From: Phycisphaerales bacterium UBA966
Lineage (GTDB): Bacteria > Planctomycetota > Phycisphaerae > Phycisphaerales > SM1A02
Direction of reading: 5' to 3'
Length of the DNA: 18,249 nt
Assembly (NCBI GenBank): GCA_002292895.1
Contig: DBCE01000247.1
Location: forward strand, 4,373-22,621
The notes below the pieces were generated by a model. It saw only the letters and a program-made list of their open reading frames with translations. It ran no database searches and had not been told where the DNA came from. Within the stretch, counting starts at the first letter, position 1. Every line of letters starts with the position of its first letter. Positions 6,787 to 13,700 of the stretch are shown here, in pieces. Position numbers and translations under genes: made by a program.

Positions 6787-7209
6787 TCAGACTGCGAGCC
6801 GGCGGCCGACGAAGCGGCAACGAACTGGCATCTTGTGTGCGATACGCGCGAATGCCTGCTTGGCAAGATCCTCGGGAACGCCCGCGATCTCAAACAGCAC
6901 GGTGCCAGGCTTCACGCAGGCAGCCCAGAAGTCCACTTCAGCCTTACCCTTACCCATGCGGGTTTCGAGCGGCTTCTTGGAAATTGGCTTGTCTGGGAAG
7001 ACACGGATGAACACCTTGCCCTGGCGACGCAGGAAGTGCTGCGCTGCAACACGGCCAGCTTCAAGCTGACGTCCCGAGAGCCAATGGGTCTCGAGGCACT
7101 GAAGGCCGTAGTCACCGAAGGCGACATAGTTGCCGCGGGTGGCGTTGCCCTTCATCTTGCCGCGCTGCTGCTTGCGGAATTTGACTCGCTTTGGAATCAG
7201 GTTTGACAT
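6787..7209 (-). CDS. rplP: 50S ribosomal protein L16
   Basis: L16 helps organise the A-site tRNA binding region of the large subunit. The 140-residue product matches the family throughout: PKRVKFRKQQRGKMKG, FGDYGLQCLE, the basic VFIRVFPDKPISKKPLETRMGKGK loop region with the conserved arginine before MGKGKG, and VLFEIAGVPEDLAKQAF. CAGGA lies upstream of the ATG. The usual neighbours rpsC and rpmC flank it. Confidence 0.98.
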   Translation of the reverse strand: MSNLIPKRVKFRKQQRGKMKGNATRGNYVAFGDYGLQCLETHWLSGRQLEAGRVAAQHFLRRQGKVFIRVFPDKPISKKPLETRMGKGKAEVDFWAACVKPGTVLFEIAGVPEDLAKQAFARIAHKMPVRCRFVGRRLAV

Positions 7210-7236
7210 CGTTTGGTCCTGTTTGCTTCTTCTTTA

Positions 7237-7938
7237 TCAGCGACGGCCACGGGCGCGTGCGCGTCCGCCAGCTGCGTTGGTGGTGGTGTCGTCTTCGGCT
7301 TGCTCAAACAGGCCCTTGTAGACCCATACCTTGATGCCGATGATTCCGTAGGTGGTTTCAACGTGGGTGATCGAGAAATCGATGTTGGCCTGCAAGGTCG
7401 ACAGTGGGATGGAACCCAAGCGAGTGTCGAAGGTGCGTGCGAGTTCGGCGCCGCCGAGTCGACCAGCCATCAGGATGCGGATGCCCTTCGCACCGTTCTG
7501 CATTGCGCCTTCGGCGCGCTGCTTCACGACGCGGCGGTAGTTCGCACGCTTCTTGATCTGCTCGGCCATCGACTCGCCGATGAGGCGGGCAACGATTTCC
7601 GGATTCTTGATCTCGATGATCTTGATGCCAACCTTGCGGCCGGTGAGAGCCTCAAGATCCTTGGTGAGACGCTCGATCTCGGCGCCCTTGAGGCCGACGA
7701 CCTGGCCCGGACGGGCGGTCTTCACGATGACCGAGAGTTCTTCACGGGTGCGCTCGATGTAGACATCGCTCACAGCCGCGTAAGGAGGCGTGCGGTTCAG
7801 GCGCTTGTCGATGAACTTGCGGATCTTGTAATCCTCGACGAGTAGTTCGCCGAAGAGCGCCTTAGGTGCAAACCAGCGGCTCTTGTGAGCCTCGGTCACT
7901 CCGACGCGGAATCCGAAAGGGTTGGTCTTCTGTCCCAT
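7237..7938 (-). CDS. rpsC: 30S ribosomal protein S3
   Basis: S3 lines the mRNA entry channel of the small subunit and carries helicase activity with S4 and S5. The 233-residue sequence opens MGQKTNPFGFRVGVTE, contains the KH domain with the GLKGAEIERLTKDLE helix-turn-helix, and has the C-terminal domain with RRVVKQRAEGAMQNGAKGIRI and GRLGGAELARTF. It ends with a short Gly/Arg tail (GGRARARGRR). AGGAACACCCACA precedes the ATG, giving a Shine-Dalgarno sequence at normal spacing. Confidence 0.98.
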   Translation of the reverse strand: MGQKTNPFGFRVGVTEAHKSRWFAPKALFGELLVEDYKIRKFIDKRLNRTPPYAAVSDVYIERTREELSVIVKTARPGQVVGLKGAEIERLTKDLEALTGRKVGIKIIEIKNPEIVARLIGESMAEQIKKRANYRRVVKQRAEGAMQNGAKGIRILMAGRLGGAELARTFDTRLGSIPLSTLQANIDFSITHVETTYGIIGIKVWVYKGLFEQAEDDTTTNAAGGRARARGRR

Positions 7939-7962
7939 TGTGGGTGTTCCTGTGTGTGGACG

Positions 7963-8322
7963 TCAGCGGACGTCGACGGAGACGTGAATGTGGCTAGTGC
8001 GCTTCATGATTGGGTGCGAACGACCGCGATCCTTTGGCTGGAAACGCTTGATGGTCGGACCTTCGTCGACGCGGCTTTCGCTCACGAAGAGACGACCAAC
8101 ATCGAGGTTGGCCTCCTCTGCATTTGCAACCGCGCTGCGAAGGACAGTCTTGATGAACCACGCGCCGCGGCGTGGGCTGAAGTCGAGAACGGCAATCGCG
8201 TCTTCGATCTTCTTGCCGCGGATCATGTCTGCAACCAGACGCGCCTTGCGGGGCGCGATGCGGGCGAACTTGTGGGACGCGGCGTACTGTTTGGTGTCTT
8301 TGGAAGCCATGGTGTTATTCAT
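7963..8322 (-). CDS. rplV: 50S ribosomal protein L22
   Basis: L22 has a beta-hairpin that lines the peptide exit tunnel. Conserved elements are RIAPRKARLVADMIRGKKIEDAIAVL, the helix ending in RSAVANAEEA, and the C-terminal hairpin region KRFQPKDRGRSHPIMKRTSHI (family RxxPRArGRa..I.KrtsHI). The start could be 8322 or, more conventionally, the ATG at 8310 (MASKDTKQY). Neither has a recognisable Shine-Dalgarno sequence. An 8-bp hairpin sits just upstream, between rpsS and rplV. Confidence 0.97.
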   Translation of the reverse strand: MNNTMASKDTKQYAASHKFARIAPRKARLVADMIRGKKIEDAIAVLDFSPRRGAWFIKTVLRSAVANAEEANLDVGRLFVSESRVDEGPTIKRFQPKDRGRSHPIMKRTSHIHVSVDVR

Positions 8323-8332
8323 TCAAGTGCAT

Positions 8333-8351
8333 GATGGCGCGGGGCGCCATC
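8333..8351 (-). promoter_or_regulatory. Intercistronic hairpin before rplV
   Basis: A perfect 8-bp inverted repeat (GATGGCGC and GCGCCATC) encloses a 3-nt loop inside the 35-nt rpsS-rplV gap. It lies 10-22 nt upstream of the possible rplV start codons, in the place a ribosome-binding site would occupy. No U-tract follows it, so it is not a typical intrinsic terminator. Confidence 0.6.
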
Positions 8352-8357
8352 GCGGAC

Positions 8358-8633
8358 TTAGATGCCTTCCTTCTTGTTGGTGTGACCCTTGAAGGTGCGC
8401 GTGTGCGAGAACTCGCCGAGCTTGTGCCCGACCATCTCTTCACTGATGAAGACTTCGACGAAACTGCGACCGTTGTGGACCGCAAAGGTCAGGCCGACAA
8501 ACTCTGGAACGACCGTGCATGCACGGCGCCAGGTCTTGATCGGCGAGCGCTTGCCGGTGCTGGCCTGCATTGCCTCCGCGCGACGGAACAACTTCTCGTC
8601 AACAACGGGGCCTTTCTTAAGTGAACGGGACAT
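8358..8633 (-). CDS. rpsS: 30S ribosomal protein S19
   Basis: S19 is in the head of the small subunit and contacts S13 and the A-site finger. The 91-residue protein shows the full family pattern: MSRSLKKGPVVDEKL, IKTWRRACTVVPEFVG, VHNGRSFVEVFISEEMVGHKLGEFSHTRTFKGH. Length is normal. GGAG lies 9 nt before the ATG. It follows rplB by 24 nt. Confidence 0.98.
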   Translation of the reverse strand: MSRSLKKGPVVDEKLFRRAEAMQASTGKRSPIKTWRRACTVVPEFVGLTFAVHNGRSFVEVFISEEMVGHKLGEFSHTRTFKGHTNKKEGI

Positions 8634-8657
8634 GGCGTGTTCTCCGGGGGTGTGTTC

Positions 8658-9512
8658 TTAGAGCTTGAGCTGGCCGTAACGGCGACTCTTGCGACGACGA
8701 ATGATGAGCTTGTCGGACGAGAGTCCGTAGCGACGAGTGCGACCGCCCTTTGAGAGCGTTCCGCTTGCGTTGGAAGGATCCTGGCCGCCCTTGGAGCGAC
8801 CTTCACCACCACCGTGTGGATGCTGATGATGACTCATTGCAACACCACGGGTGCGTGGGCGGCGACCGAGCCAACGAGCGCGACCAGCCTTACCGAGGAC
8901 AACGTTTGAGTTGTCAGGGTTGCCGACCATTCCGACGGTTGCACGGCACTCGAGAAGCACTTGGCGAATTTCGCCCGATGGCATCACGAGGGTTGCGAAG
9001 CGACCTTCCTTGTTGGTCAAGCGGGCGCCGATGCCTGCAGCACGAACCATGGTGCCGCCGCGTCCGGGAGTGGCTTCGATGTTGTGAACTTCGAGACCAG
9101 TTGGGATGTGCTTCAACGGCATGCAGTTGCCGGCGCGCGGATCGATTTGATCAGCGGAGCTCAACACCGAATCGCCAGCGGTCAGGCCCTTCGGAGCCAA
9201 GATGTAGCGAAGCGTGCCGTCTTCGTACTTCAAGAGAGCGATGTGGCACGTGCGGTTCGGGTCGTATTCGATCCCGACCACCGTTGCCTTCATGCCGTCC
9301 TTCTGGCGCTTGAAGTCAATGAGGCGGTAGCGGCGCTTGTGACCGCCACCCTGTTGAATGACGGTGAGTTTGCCCTGGCAGTTACGGCCACCCGTCTTGT
9401 GCAAGGGGCGAAGCAGGCTCTTCTCGGGTGACTTCTTAGTCACCTCGATGTGCATGTTCACCGAGGCATTACGCCGGGCGTTCGTTGTTGGTTTGTAGAC
9501 GCGAATTGCCAT
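8658..9512 (-). CDS. rplB: 50S ribosomal protein L2
   Basis: L2 is required for subunit joining and peptidyl transfer. The 284-residue sequence has the expected blocks: LLRPLHKTGGRNCQGKLT, RRYRLIDFKR, the GYI/EYDPNRT strand (VGIEYDPNRTCHIALL), KHIPTGLEVHNIEATPGRGG and the C-terminal HPHGGGEGRSKGG with the conserved histidine (H231 here). The four residues before it read SHHQ where most bacteria have NPVD. The C-terminal tail is basic and differs from the E. coli form. AGGAGCAACAC precedes the ATG, a normal ribosome-binding site. Confidence 0.98.
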   Translation of the reverse strand: MAIRVYKPTTNARRNASVNMHIEVTKKSPEKSLLRPLHKTGGRNCQGKLTVIQQGGGHKRRYRLIDFKRQKDGMKATVVGIEYDPNRTCHIALLKYEDGTLRYILAPKGLTAGDSVLSSADQIDPRAGNCMPLKHIPTGLEVHNIEATPGRGGTMVRAAGIGARLTNKEGRFATLVMPSGEIRQVLLECRATVGMVGNPDNSNVVLGKAGRARWLGRRPRTRGVAMSHHQHPHGGGEGRSKGGQDPSNASGTLSKGGRTRRYGLSSDKLIIRRRKSRRYGQLKL

Positions 9513-9534
9513 GTGTTGCTCCTGTTCCTATTTC

Positions 9535-9810
9535 TTAGAACAGCTCGATCTTTTGTCCTTCGGCGACGCGGACCATTGCCCGCTTCCAAGTCTTACCGAG
9601 GGTCTTGCCGTACTTGTAAGTGCGATCACGCTCTTGACGGACCTGAGTCCGTACCGCGACAACCGTGACGCCGTAGATGGCTTCAATAGCCTTCTTGACG
9701 TCGGTCCTCGTTGCGCGGTGGTCAACGTGGAACGCGTATTGGTTGAATTCACTGGCAGCCGTCACCTTCTCGGTGATGATCGGCATCTTGATGACTGTTG
9801 TGGGTTCCAT
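9535..9810 (-). CDS. rplW: 50S ribosomal protein L23
   Basis: L23 sits at the tunnel exit and is the docking site for trigger factor and SRP. The 91-residue product contains IKMPIITEKVTAASEFNQYAFHVD, the helix TRTDVKKAIEAIYGVTVVAVRT and the C-terminal GKTLGKTWKRAMVRVAEGQKIELF, which corresponds to the family's K.A.V.L..G..I..F ending. Length is normal. It is 23 nt from rplD and 22 nt from rplB. Confidence 0.97.
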   Translation of the reverse strand: MEPTTVIKMPIITEKVTAASEFNQYAFHVDHRATRTDVKKAIEAIYGVTVVAVRTQVRQERDRTYKYGKTLGKTWKRAMVRVAEGQKIELF

Positions 9811-9833
9811 CGTTGATTGGCCTTTCAGAGGGC

Positions 9834-10490
9834 TCAGGCCTCAGTCTTCTCGGCGACTGGGTAGCAAGTCTCATCGATGAACGAGGCGAGTGAGGCCTTG
9901 TCAACAACGAGGAAGCGGTGGTTGAGGAGGTCGAACACATTGAGCTGCTCGATGCGGCGAACATCAACGCCTTCGATGTTGCGCGCAGACGCCATGGCAG
10001 TTCGGTTGGCTGGGTTCACGGCGACGAGGCAGGTTCGGTTGATACCGACCTTCTTCATCATGCCGGCGAAGGTCTTGGTGTTCGGCTCGGCAAATGCCAG
10101 TGAGTCGAAGCACTTCACTTCGTTGTCAACAAGCTTCGCCAGGAGGGCGTTGCGGTTGGCAAGTCGGCGCATCTTCTTGGTGAGGTCAGTGCGGAAGTCC
10201 TCGCGGGTGCGGGTCTTCGCAAACGCAACACCACCGCCCTTGCGTCCAGGAACGCGCGAGGCGCCGACGCGGGAGCTTCCCGTGCCCTTCTGCTTGTAGA
10301 GCTTGCGGGTTGAGCCCTGCACGGAGCCGCGGCTCTTGGTGCGAGCTGAGCCCTGGCGCTGGTTACCGTGGGTGACGACGTAGGCCTGCTTGAGCAGGGC
10401 GTGGCGGATTTCGCCACCTAACAGGGTCTCGTCGATCTTGAGGACGTCGACCTGCTTGCCTTCGGAGTTGAGAATCGGAAGTTCGATCAT
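9834..10490 (-). CDS. rplD: 50S ribosomal protein L4
   Basis: L4 is an early assembly protein whose extended loop reaches the exit tunnel; in E. coli it also represses its own S10 operon by binding the leader RNA. The 218-residue protein has the globular N-terminus, the loop region HGNQRQGSARTKSRGSVQGS and KLYKQKGTGSSRVGASRVPGRKGGGVAFAK (family KQKGTGxARxGsxxspxwxgGGxxfgp), and a C-terminal Rossmann-like half ending LLNHRFLVVDKASL. The frame upstream is closed by TAA at 10497-10499, so the ATG at 10490 is the only reasonable start. GAAGG lies 9 nt before it. A 195-nt structured leader with a short reading frame precedes the gene. Confidence 0.98.
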   Translation of the reverse strand: MIELPILNSEGKQVDVLKIDETLLGGEIRHALLKQAYVVTHGNQRQGSARTKSRGSVQGSTRKLYKQKGTGSSRVGASRVPGRKGGGVAFAKTRTREDFRTDLTKKMRRLANRNALLAKLVDNEVKCFDSLAFAEPNTKTFAGMMKKVGINRTCLVAVNPANRTAMASARNIEGVDVRRIEQLNVFDLLNHRFLVVDKASLASFIDETCYPVAEKTEA

Positions 10491-10685
10491 TGTTACTTAC
10501 CTTCGCGGGTTGTCCGCATTCGCCTCCTCCTCCCGACGCCTGTTATTCAGTGGCGGCGGGCAGGATTTGACTCAGGTTCCTTGAGTTGCTGGCAGGTTTA
10601 GGCTGCCAGCAGTTCGTTTATTTGTCGTGACCGCGTGGTTCCGCGCCTGAATGGCGACGGCCTTCGCAATCCCAAGTTAACGCCA
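10491..10685 (-). promoter_or_regulatory. Structured 195-nt leader between rplC and rplD
   Basis: This is the longest non-coding gap inside the operon. Three inverted repeats are visible. A 6-bp stem at 10679-10694 has the rplC stop codon in its loop (one G-U pair). A perfect 9-bp stem TGCTGGCAG/CTGCCAGCA with a 7-nt loop occupies 10587-10611. A 5-bp stem ACTCA/TGAGT with a 7-nt loop occupies 10570-10586, directly abutting the second. Neither main stem is followed by a U-tract. Downstream come a GGGAGGAGGAGG tract and a short reading frame. The region may be a cis-regulatory element for L4; that function is an inference from position and fold. Confidence 0.55.
10493..10519 (-). CDS. Possible 8-residue leader peptide before rplD
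   Basis: The frame reads MRTTREGK and stops with TAA 2 nt before the rplD ATG. Its ATG is preceded by GGGAGGAGGAGG at 10523-10534, 3-9 nt upstream depending on the register, by far the strongest Shine-Dalgarno tract in the window. It is in a different frame from rplD, and rplD cannot be extended through it. Translation could reposition ribosomes onto rplD by coupling or change folding of the leader. No homolog is known to me, so it may also be a chance frame next to a purine-rich tract. Confidence 0.4.
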   Translation of the reverse strand: MRTTREGK

Positions 10686-11396
10686 TTAGGCGCTAGCCTG
10701 GATACGCACCTTTCGCTTATAGAGACGACCAGGGGTCTTGATGAAAAGAATCCCGTTGCTGGCGCCGGGCACGGCACCCTTCACGAGAAGAATGTTGTTT
10801 TCGACATCGATCTTCACGACATCGAGCGAGCGGATGGTGACTTGTTCGTCACCCATGCGACCAGCCATGCGCTTGCCCTTTTTGATCTTTGCTCCGTGTC
10901 CACGGTCAGTACCGTGCGAACCGATCGATCCAGGGGAGCGATGCTTACGCTCAACGCCGTGGGTAGCAATCTGGCCCTTGAAGCGGTAACGCTTCATGAC
11001 GCCGGCGAAGCCCTTACCCTTTGAAGTTCCGATGATGTCAACGAACTTCAATGCGGCGAGCGTGTCGATCTTGACTTCTTGACCAACGGTGAAGGCCTCG
11101 GCCTCAGCGTCGCTGGCAAGACGAAGTTCGCGGTGCTGGCGCTTCGGGGTGCTGCCGGCCTTCGCATCGTGGCCGATCATGGCCTGCGTGCTCGTGCGAG
11201 CCTTCATGTCGTCGAAGGCGAGCTGGACGGCTGAGTAGCCATCGCTTGCAACGGTCTTCACCTGTGTGACAACGCAGGGTCCCGCCATGATGACGGTGAC
11301 GGGGATGTTGGTTCCATCGGGCTTGAAGAATCGGGTCATGCCGATTTTCTTGCCAAGGATGCCGGTCTTGCCAGGCGCTGTGTGCGTCATGTGCAT
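10686..11396 (-). CDS. rplC: 50S ribosomal protein L3
   Basis: L3 is one of the first proteins bound to 23S rRNA, and its finger reaches the peptidyl transferase centre. Family blocks are GILGKKIGMTRFF, VTVIMAGPCVVTQVKT, DIIGTSKGKGFAGVMKRYRFKG, HGVERKHRSPGSIG, KKGKRMAGRMGDEQVT and VKGAVPGASNG. The tip of the finger (residues about 160-173) is about four residues longer than in E. coli and lacks the GQNQ sequence. Start is uncertain between ATG at 11396 and ATG at 11390; AGGAACA lies very close to the first, and better spaced for the second. It follows rpsJ by 145 nt. Confidence 0.97.
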   Translation of the reverse strand: MHMTHTAPGKTGILGKKIGMTRFFKPDGTNIPVTVIMAGPCVVTQVKTVASDGYSAVQLAFDDMKARTSTQAMIGHDAKAGSTPKRQHRELRLASDAEAEAFTVGQEVKIDTLAALKFVDIIGTSKGKGFAGVMKRYRFKGQIATHGVERKHRSPGSIGSHGTDRGHGAKIKKGKRMAGRMGDEQVTIRSLDVVKIDVENNILLVKGAVPGASNGILFIKTPGRLYKRKVRIQASA

Positions 11397-11541
11397 TGTT
11401 CCTGCGCTGCGGTTCCGTCAGGTTGGCGCCCACTGGCGCGTCTGCGGTTCCTGGTGATTTGCCGGAGGTCGGTTTGCTTGATGCAAGCGACGCGGCAGGT
11501 GAAGAATGGGTTGCGCGTGGAGCGCGAACCCGACGAGTGAC
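11397..11541 (-). promoter_or_regulatory. rpsJ-rplC spacer with hairpins and a direct repeat
   Basis: The 145-nt gap starts with a stem-loop at 11508-11531: GGGTT and GCGC pair with GCGC and AACCC, with one bulged C and a 5-nt loop. A second small stem, GCTTG/CAAGC with a 3-nt loop, lies at 11476-11488. A 10-nt direct repeat, CTGCGGTTCC on the plus strand, occurs at 11407-11416 and 11442-11451, just before the rplC ribosome-binding site. No coding frame of note is seen. The role is unknown. Confidence 0.45.
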
Positions 11542-11850
11542 TTAGGCCTTGATCTTTACAAAGACGCCGGCGGGCACAACGAGGCGGTTGAGAGCCTCGA
11601 CGGTGCGGTGATTCGGTTCAATGATGTCGATGATGCGCTTGTGAGTGCGGATCTCGAACTGCTCGCGGCTCTTCTTGTCGACGAACGGCGAACGAAGGAC
11701 GGTGTAGATCTCTCGGCGCGTTGGCAGCGGCACCGGGCCGGCAACGTGCGCGCCCGTGCGCTTTGCGTGATCCACGATTTCCCGTGCAGACGCGTCAAGC
11801 GCCTGGTGGTCGTAGGCTTCCATTCGGATTCGAATCTTGCCGCCCTGCAT
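11542..11850 (-). CDS. rpsJ: 30S ribosomal protein S10
   Basis: S10 is a head protein of the small subunit and, with NusB, an antitermination factor. The sequence KIRIRMEAYDHQALDASAREIVDHAKRTGAHVAGPVPLPTRREIYTVLRSP is a clear S10, followed by EIRTHKRIIDIIEPNHRTVEAL. I start at the ATG at 11850 (MQGGKIRIR), which gives 102 residues against 103 in E. coli. The frame stays open to an ATG at 11916, but those 22 extra residues would lie in the leader. GAGGA is 11 nt upstream of the chosen ATG. It is the first gene of the operon, behind a strong promoter. Confidence 0.97.
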   Translation of the reverse strand: MQGGKIRIRMEAYDHQALDASAREIVDHAKRTGAHVAGPVPLPTRREIYTVLRSPFVDKKSREQFEIRTHKRIIDIIEPNHRTVEALNRLVVPAGVFVKIKA

Positions 11851-11898
11851 GGGTGTATCTGTCCTCAATCCAACTTCGTCATCGTTCCAATCACTGCT

Positions 11899-11925
11899 CA
11901 GCACGTTGCCGGGCACATGTGGCTG
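11899..11925 (-). promoter_or_regulatory. Possible stem-loop in the S10 operon leader
   Basis: In the roughly 87-nt untranslated leader of rpsJ, CAG-C-CAC can pair with GTGCTG (6 bp, one bulged C) around a loop holding TGC-CCG-GCA, which can form a small inner stem. In E. coli the S10 leader binds L4; here only the position is comparable and the fold is modest, so regulation is a guess. Confidence 0.3.
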
Positions 11926-11943
11926 GAAAGACGCGAATCGGGG

Positions 11944-11971
11944 AGGATACCCAAACTCGGCAAACTGTCAA
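11944..11971 (-). promoter_or_regulatory. Sigma-70-type promoter of the S10-spc operon
   Basis: A perfect -35 box TTGACA (11966-11971) and a -10 box TATCCT (11944-11949, 4 of 6 consensus) are separated by 16 bp. Transcription would start near 11937, about 87 nt before the rpsJ ATG. It is the best promoter-like sequence in the divergent 12111-rpsJ region. Confidence 0.7.
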
Positions 11972-12016
11972 CACCCCTGTTCAGACAACCGATGACAAAT
12001 CGGGGGCTAGACCGCG

Positions 12017-12046
12017 TTGACCCCAATGAGTCAGAACAGCTAGCCT
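12017..12046 (+). promoter_or_regulatory. Weak candidate promoter for the plus-strand module
   Basis: TTGACC at 12017-12022 and TAGCCT at 12041-12046 are separated by 18 bp, with a predicted start about 58 nt before the ATG at 12111. The -10 match is poor, so this is only the best candidate seen. Confidence 0.25.
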
Positions 12047-12110
12047 TCCAAGGACTTCGGGCACTCCGCCCTTTACCGGACTACGGCTTTATTGAGACGG
12101 GAACCGCCCC

Positions 12111-13700
12111 ATGCGCCAATCTCTCCAGAGAAATGCCTGCCTGTTTCTAACTAGTTTCACGGTGGTGTTGGCTGTCCAGGCCCACGGTCAAGCTCCTGGA
12201 GCCCCTCCACAAAGTCCGAATAACACCGGCAGCGGTCGCCAAACGCCGCCAAAGAAGCCCGCCACCGCCCCGAGCACGACCAGTTCCACGGGAACGCCAC
12301 GCGCGCCGTCGGGCGCCGGCACCCCCCCGCCCGGCTCTGCGGCAGCAGCAAATGATGGGCTCGACCCCAAGTACCTGGAGTTTGAAGTGCTGGGAATGCG
12401 CTTTCGGCCGCCGGTGCAGAGCATCATGCGCGCCGATGGCAGCGGCATCACGGCGCAGTGGACAATTTCCGAGCGCGCCGATCCGCCACGATTCGTTCTC
12501 CGCGTCTCGCGCCTTGTTGCCAGCGATGCAATCAGTACGCCGGCGCAGCAGATCGACTCCTACGTCAAGAGCGTCAGTGAACGCCCATCGCCAAACGCCG
12601 TGTTTGCGGTTCGCTCGCGCAAGGAGTTTGAACTTGATGGGCGCCCTGCTGCCCTGCTGTACACGTCCTTGCGCGAAGGAAGTGGTGACGATGAAGTTTC
12701 CGCCGTTCAGGGCTACTTCATTCTGCAGATTGCACCCAATGAGTTTGTAGTGATTTCATCGCTCTTGGCGGAACAAGACTTCGCTTCGGTGTCACAACTC
12801 TTGGAACGATCGTTCCGAACCATGCAGGTGGCCAACCAGGCCGCCCTTGCTGACGAACGCTCCGGGCGAATTGAGCGCGGAGATCACCTCCTCCGTGGCC
12901 TTGATGAAGAAGCAATGCGTCGCGCACTTGATCCCGTGGGCGCGAAGGGCGAAGCACCAGCGCCGCGCTGGTACCGGATCACGCGCGTTGATGCCACCGG
13001 CGATGTGAAAGATGTGGGCTACATGACCATGGTGGTGATCGATGCCGCGCAAGGGTTAGCCAATCCAGATCGGCGCGAGTCGGAATGGACCAAGACCGAA
13101 AAAGAGCGTGGAATGCTGGTGCGCATGCAGGTTCGCACGCTTCTTGACGCAACCGGCACGGCCTTCAGCGATACCGAGGCTCGGTACTGGACCCGCTGGG
13201 ATCGCGGGCGCGAATTCTGGACCGTGCGCTCCACGATGCGCAAGGATCGCGCGAGTAGCACCTCAACGCAGCTGGGTATTCGCAGTGAACCAACGAGCGG
13301 CTCGCCACGACCAATTCTGGAAGTGGCGGACGTGGTGCCGAAGGAAGTTGCCACAGAACCGCGACGCTGGCCGATTCCAGAAGTTGGCTATTTGTCGCAA
13401 GCAGAGTCATTGGTCTTGCCACGCCTCTTCCCGAAAGTTACAGCGCCCGCTGACTACGGCTTCTATTGCTTCGATCCACGGAGCGGCAGGCTGGCGCAAC
13501 GAGTCGATCGCCAAGTACCCACAGGAAAGGGATACAACATTGCAACACAAACCACGCTTGAGGCGCCGGCGATTGCGCAGTTGGTTGATGAGCGCGGCAT
13601 TCTGCTGAAGCGTTCGAGTGATGATGGTTCAGTCATCGAGGCCACTACCGGGCAAGCACTGCTTGACTTGTGGCAGAAAAAGGGACTTCCAACCAAATGA
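12111..13700 (+). CDS. Exported protein of unknown function
   Basis: I do not recognise a characterised family. The 529-residue product starts with a signal peptide: RQSLQRN, a hydrophobic stretch of about 13 residues (LFLTSFTVVLAV), and a probable cleavage after VQA or AHG near residue 24-26. Residues about 27-86 form a Pro/Thr/Ser/Ala-rich linker. A first folded part (about 88-242) with GMRFRPPVQS, TPAQQIDSYVKSV and FVVISSLLAEQ.FASVSQLLERSFRTM has the look of a PsbP/DUF1795-like domain, a weak impression. The rest (about 280-529) includes YWTRWDRGREFWTV. A weak ribosome-binding site precedes the ATG. Its stop overlaps the next gene (ATGA), and it is the first gene of a four-gene module. Confidence 0.85.
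   Translation: MRQSLQRNACLFLTSFTVVLAVQAHGQAPGAPPQSPNNTGSGRQTPPKKPATAPSTTSSTGTPRAPSGAGTPPPGSAAAANDGLDPKYLEFEVLGMRFRPPVQSIMRADGSGITAQWTISERADPPRFVLRVSRLVASDAISTPAQQIDSYVKSVSERPSPNAVFAVRSRKEFELDGRPAALLYTSLREGSGDDEVSAVQGYFILQIAPNEFVVISSLLAEQDFASVSQLLERSFRTMQVANQAALADERSGRIERGDHLLRGLDEEAMRRALDPVGAKGEAPAPRWYRITRVDATGDVKDVGYMTMVVIDAAQGLANPDRRESEWTKTEKERGMLVRMQVRTLLDATGTAFSDTEARYWTRWDRGREFWTVRSTMRKDRASSTSTQLGIRSEPTSGSPRPILEVADVVPKEVATEPRRWPIPEVGYLSQAESLVLPRLFPKVTAPADYGFYCFDPRSGRLAQRVDRQVPTGKGYNIATQTTLEAPAIAQLVDERGILLKRSSDDGSVIEATTGQALLDLWQKKGLPTK

Noticed and set aside
8315..8332. Mini-ORF MHLNE between rpsS and rplV
   Set aside because: It has only five codons and no Shine-Dalgarno sequence; probably chance.
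10587..10611. 9-bp stem in the rplC-rplD gap as an intrinsic terminator
   Set aside because: It is followed by ACTCAAGG rather than a U-run, and essential genes continue downstream.
11851..11916. Upstream ATG giving S10 a 22-residue N-terminal extension
   Set aside because: The chosen ATG at 11850 gives the family length and has GAGGA upstream; the extension is not S10-like and lies in the presumed leader.
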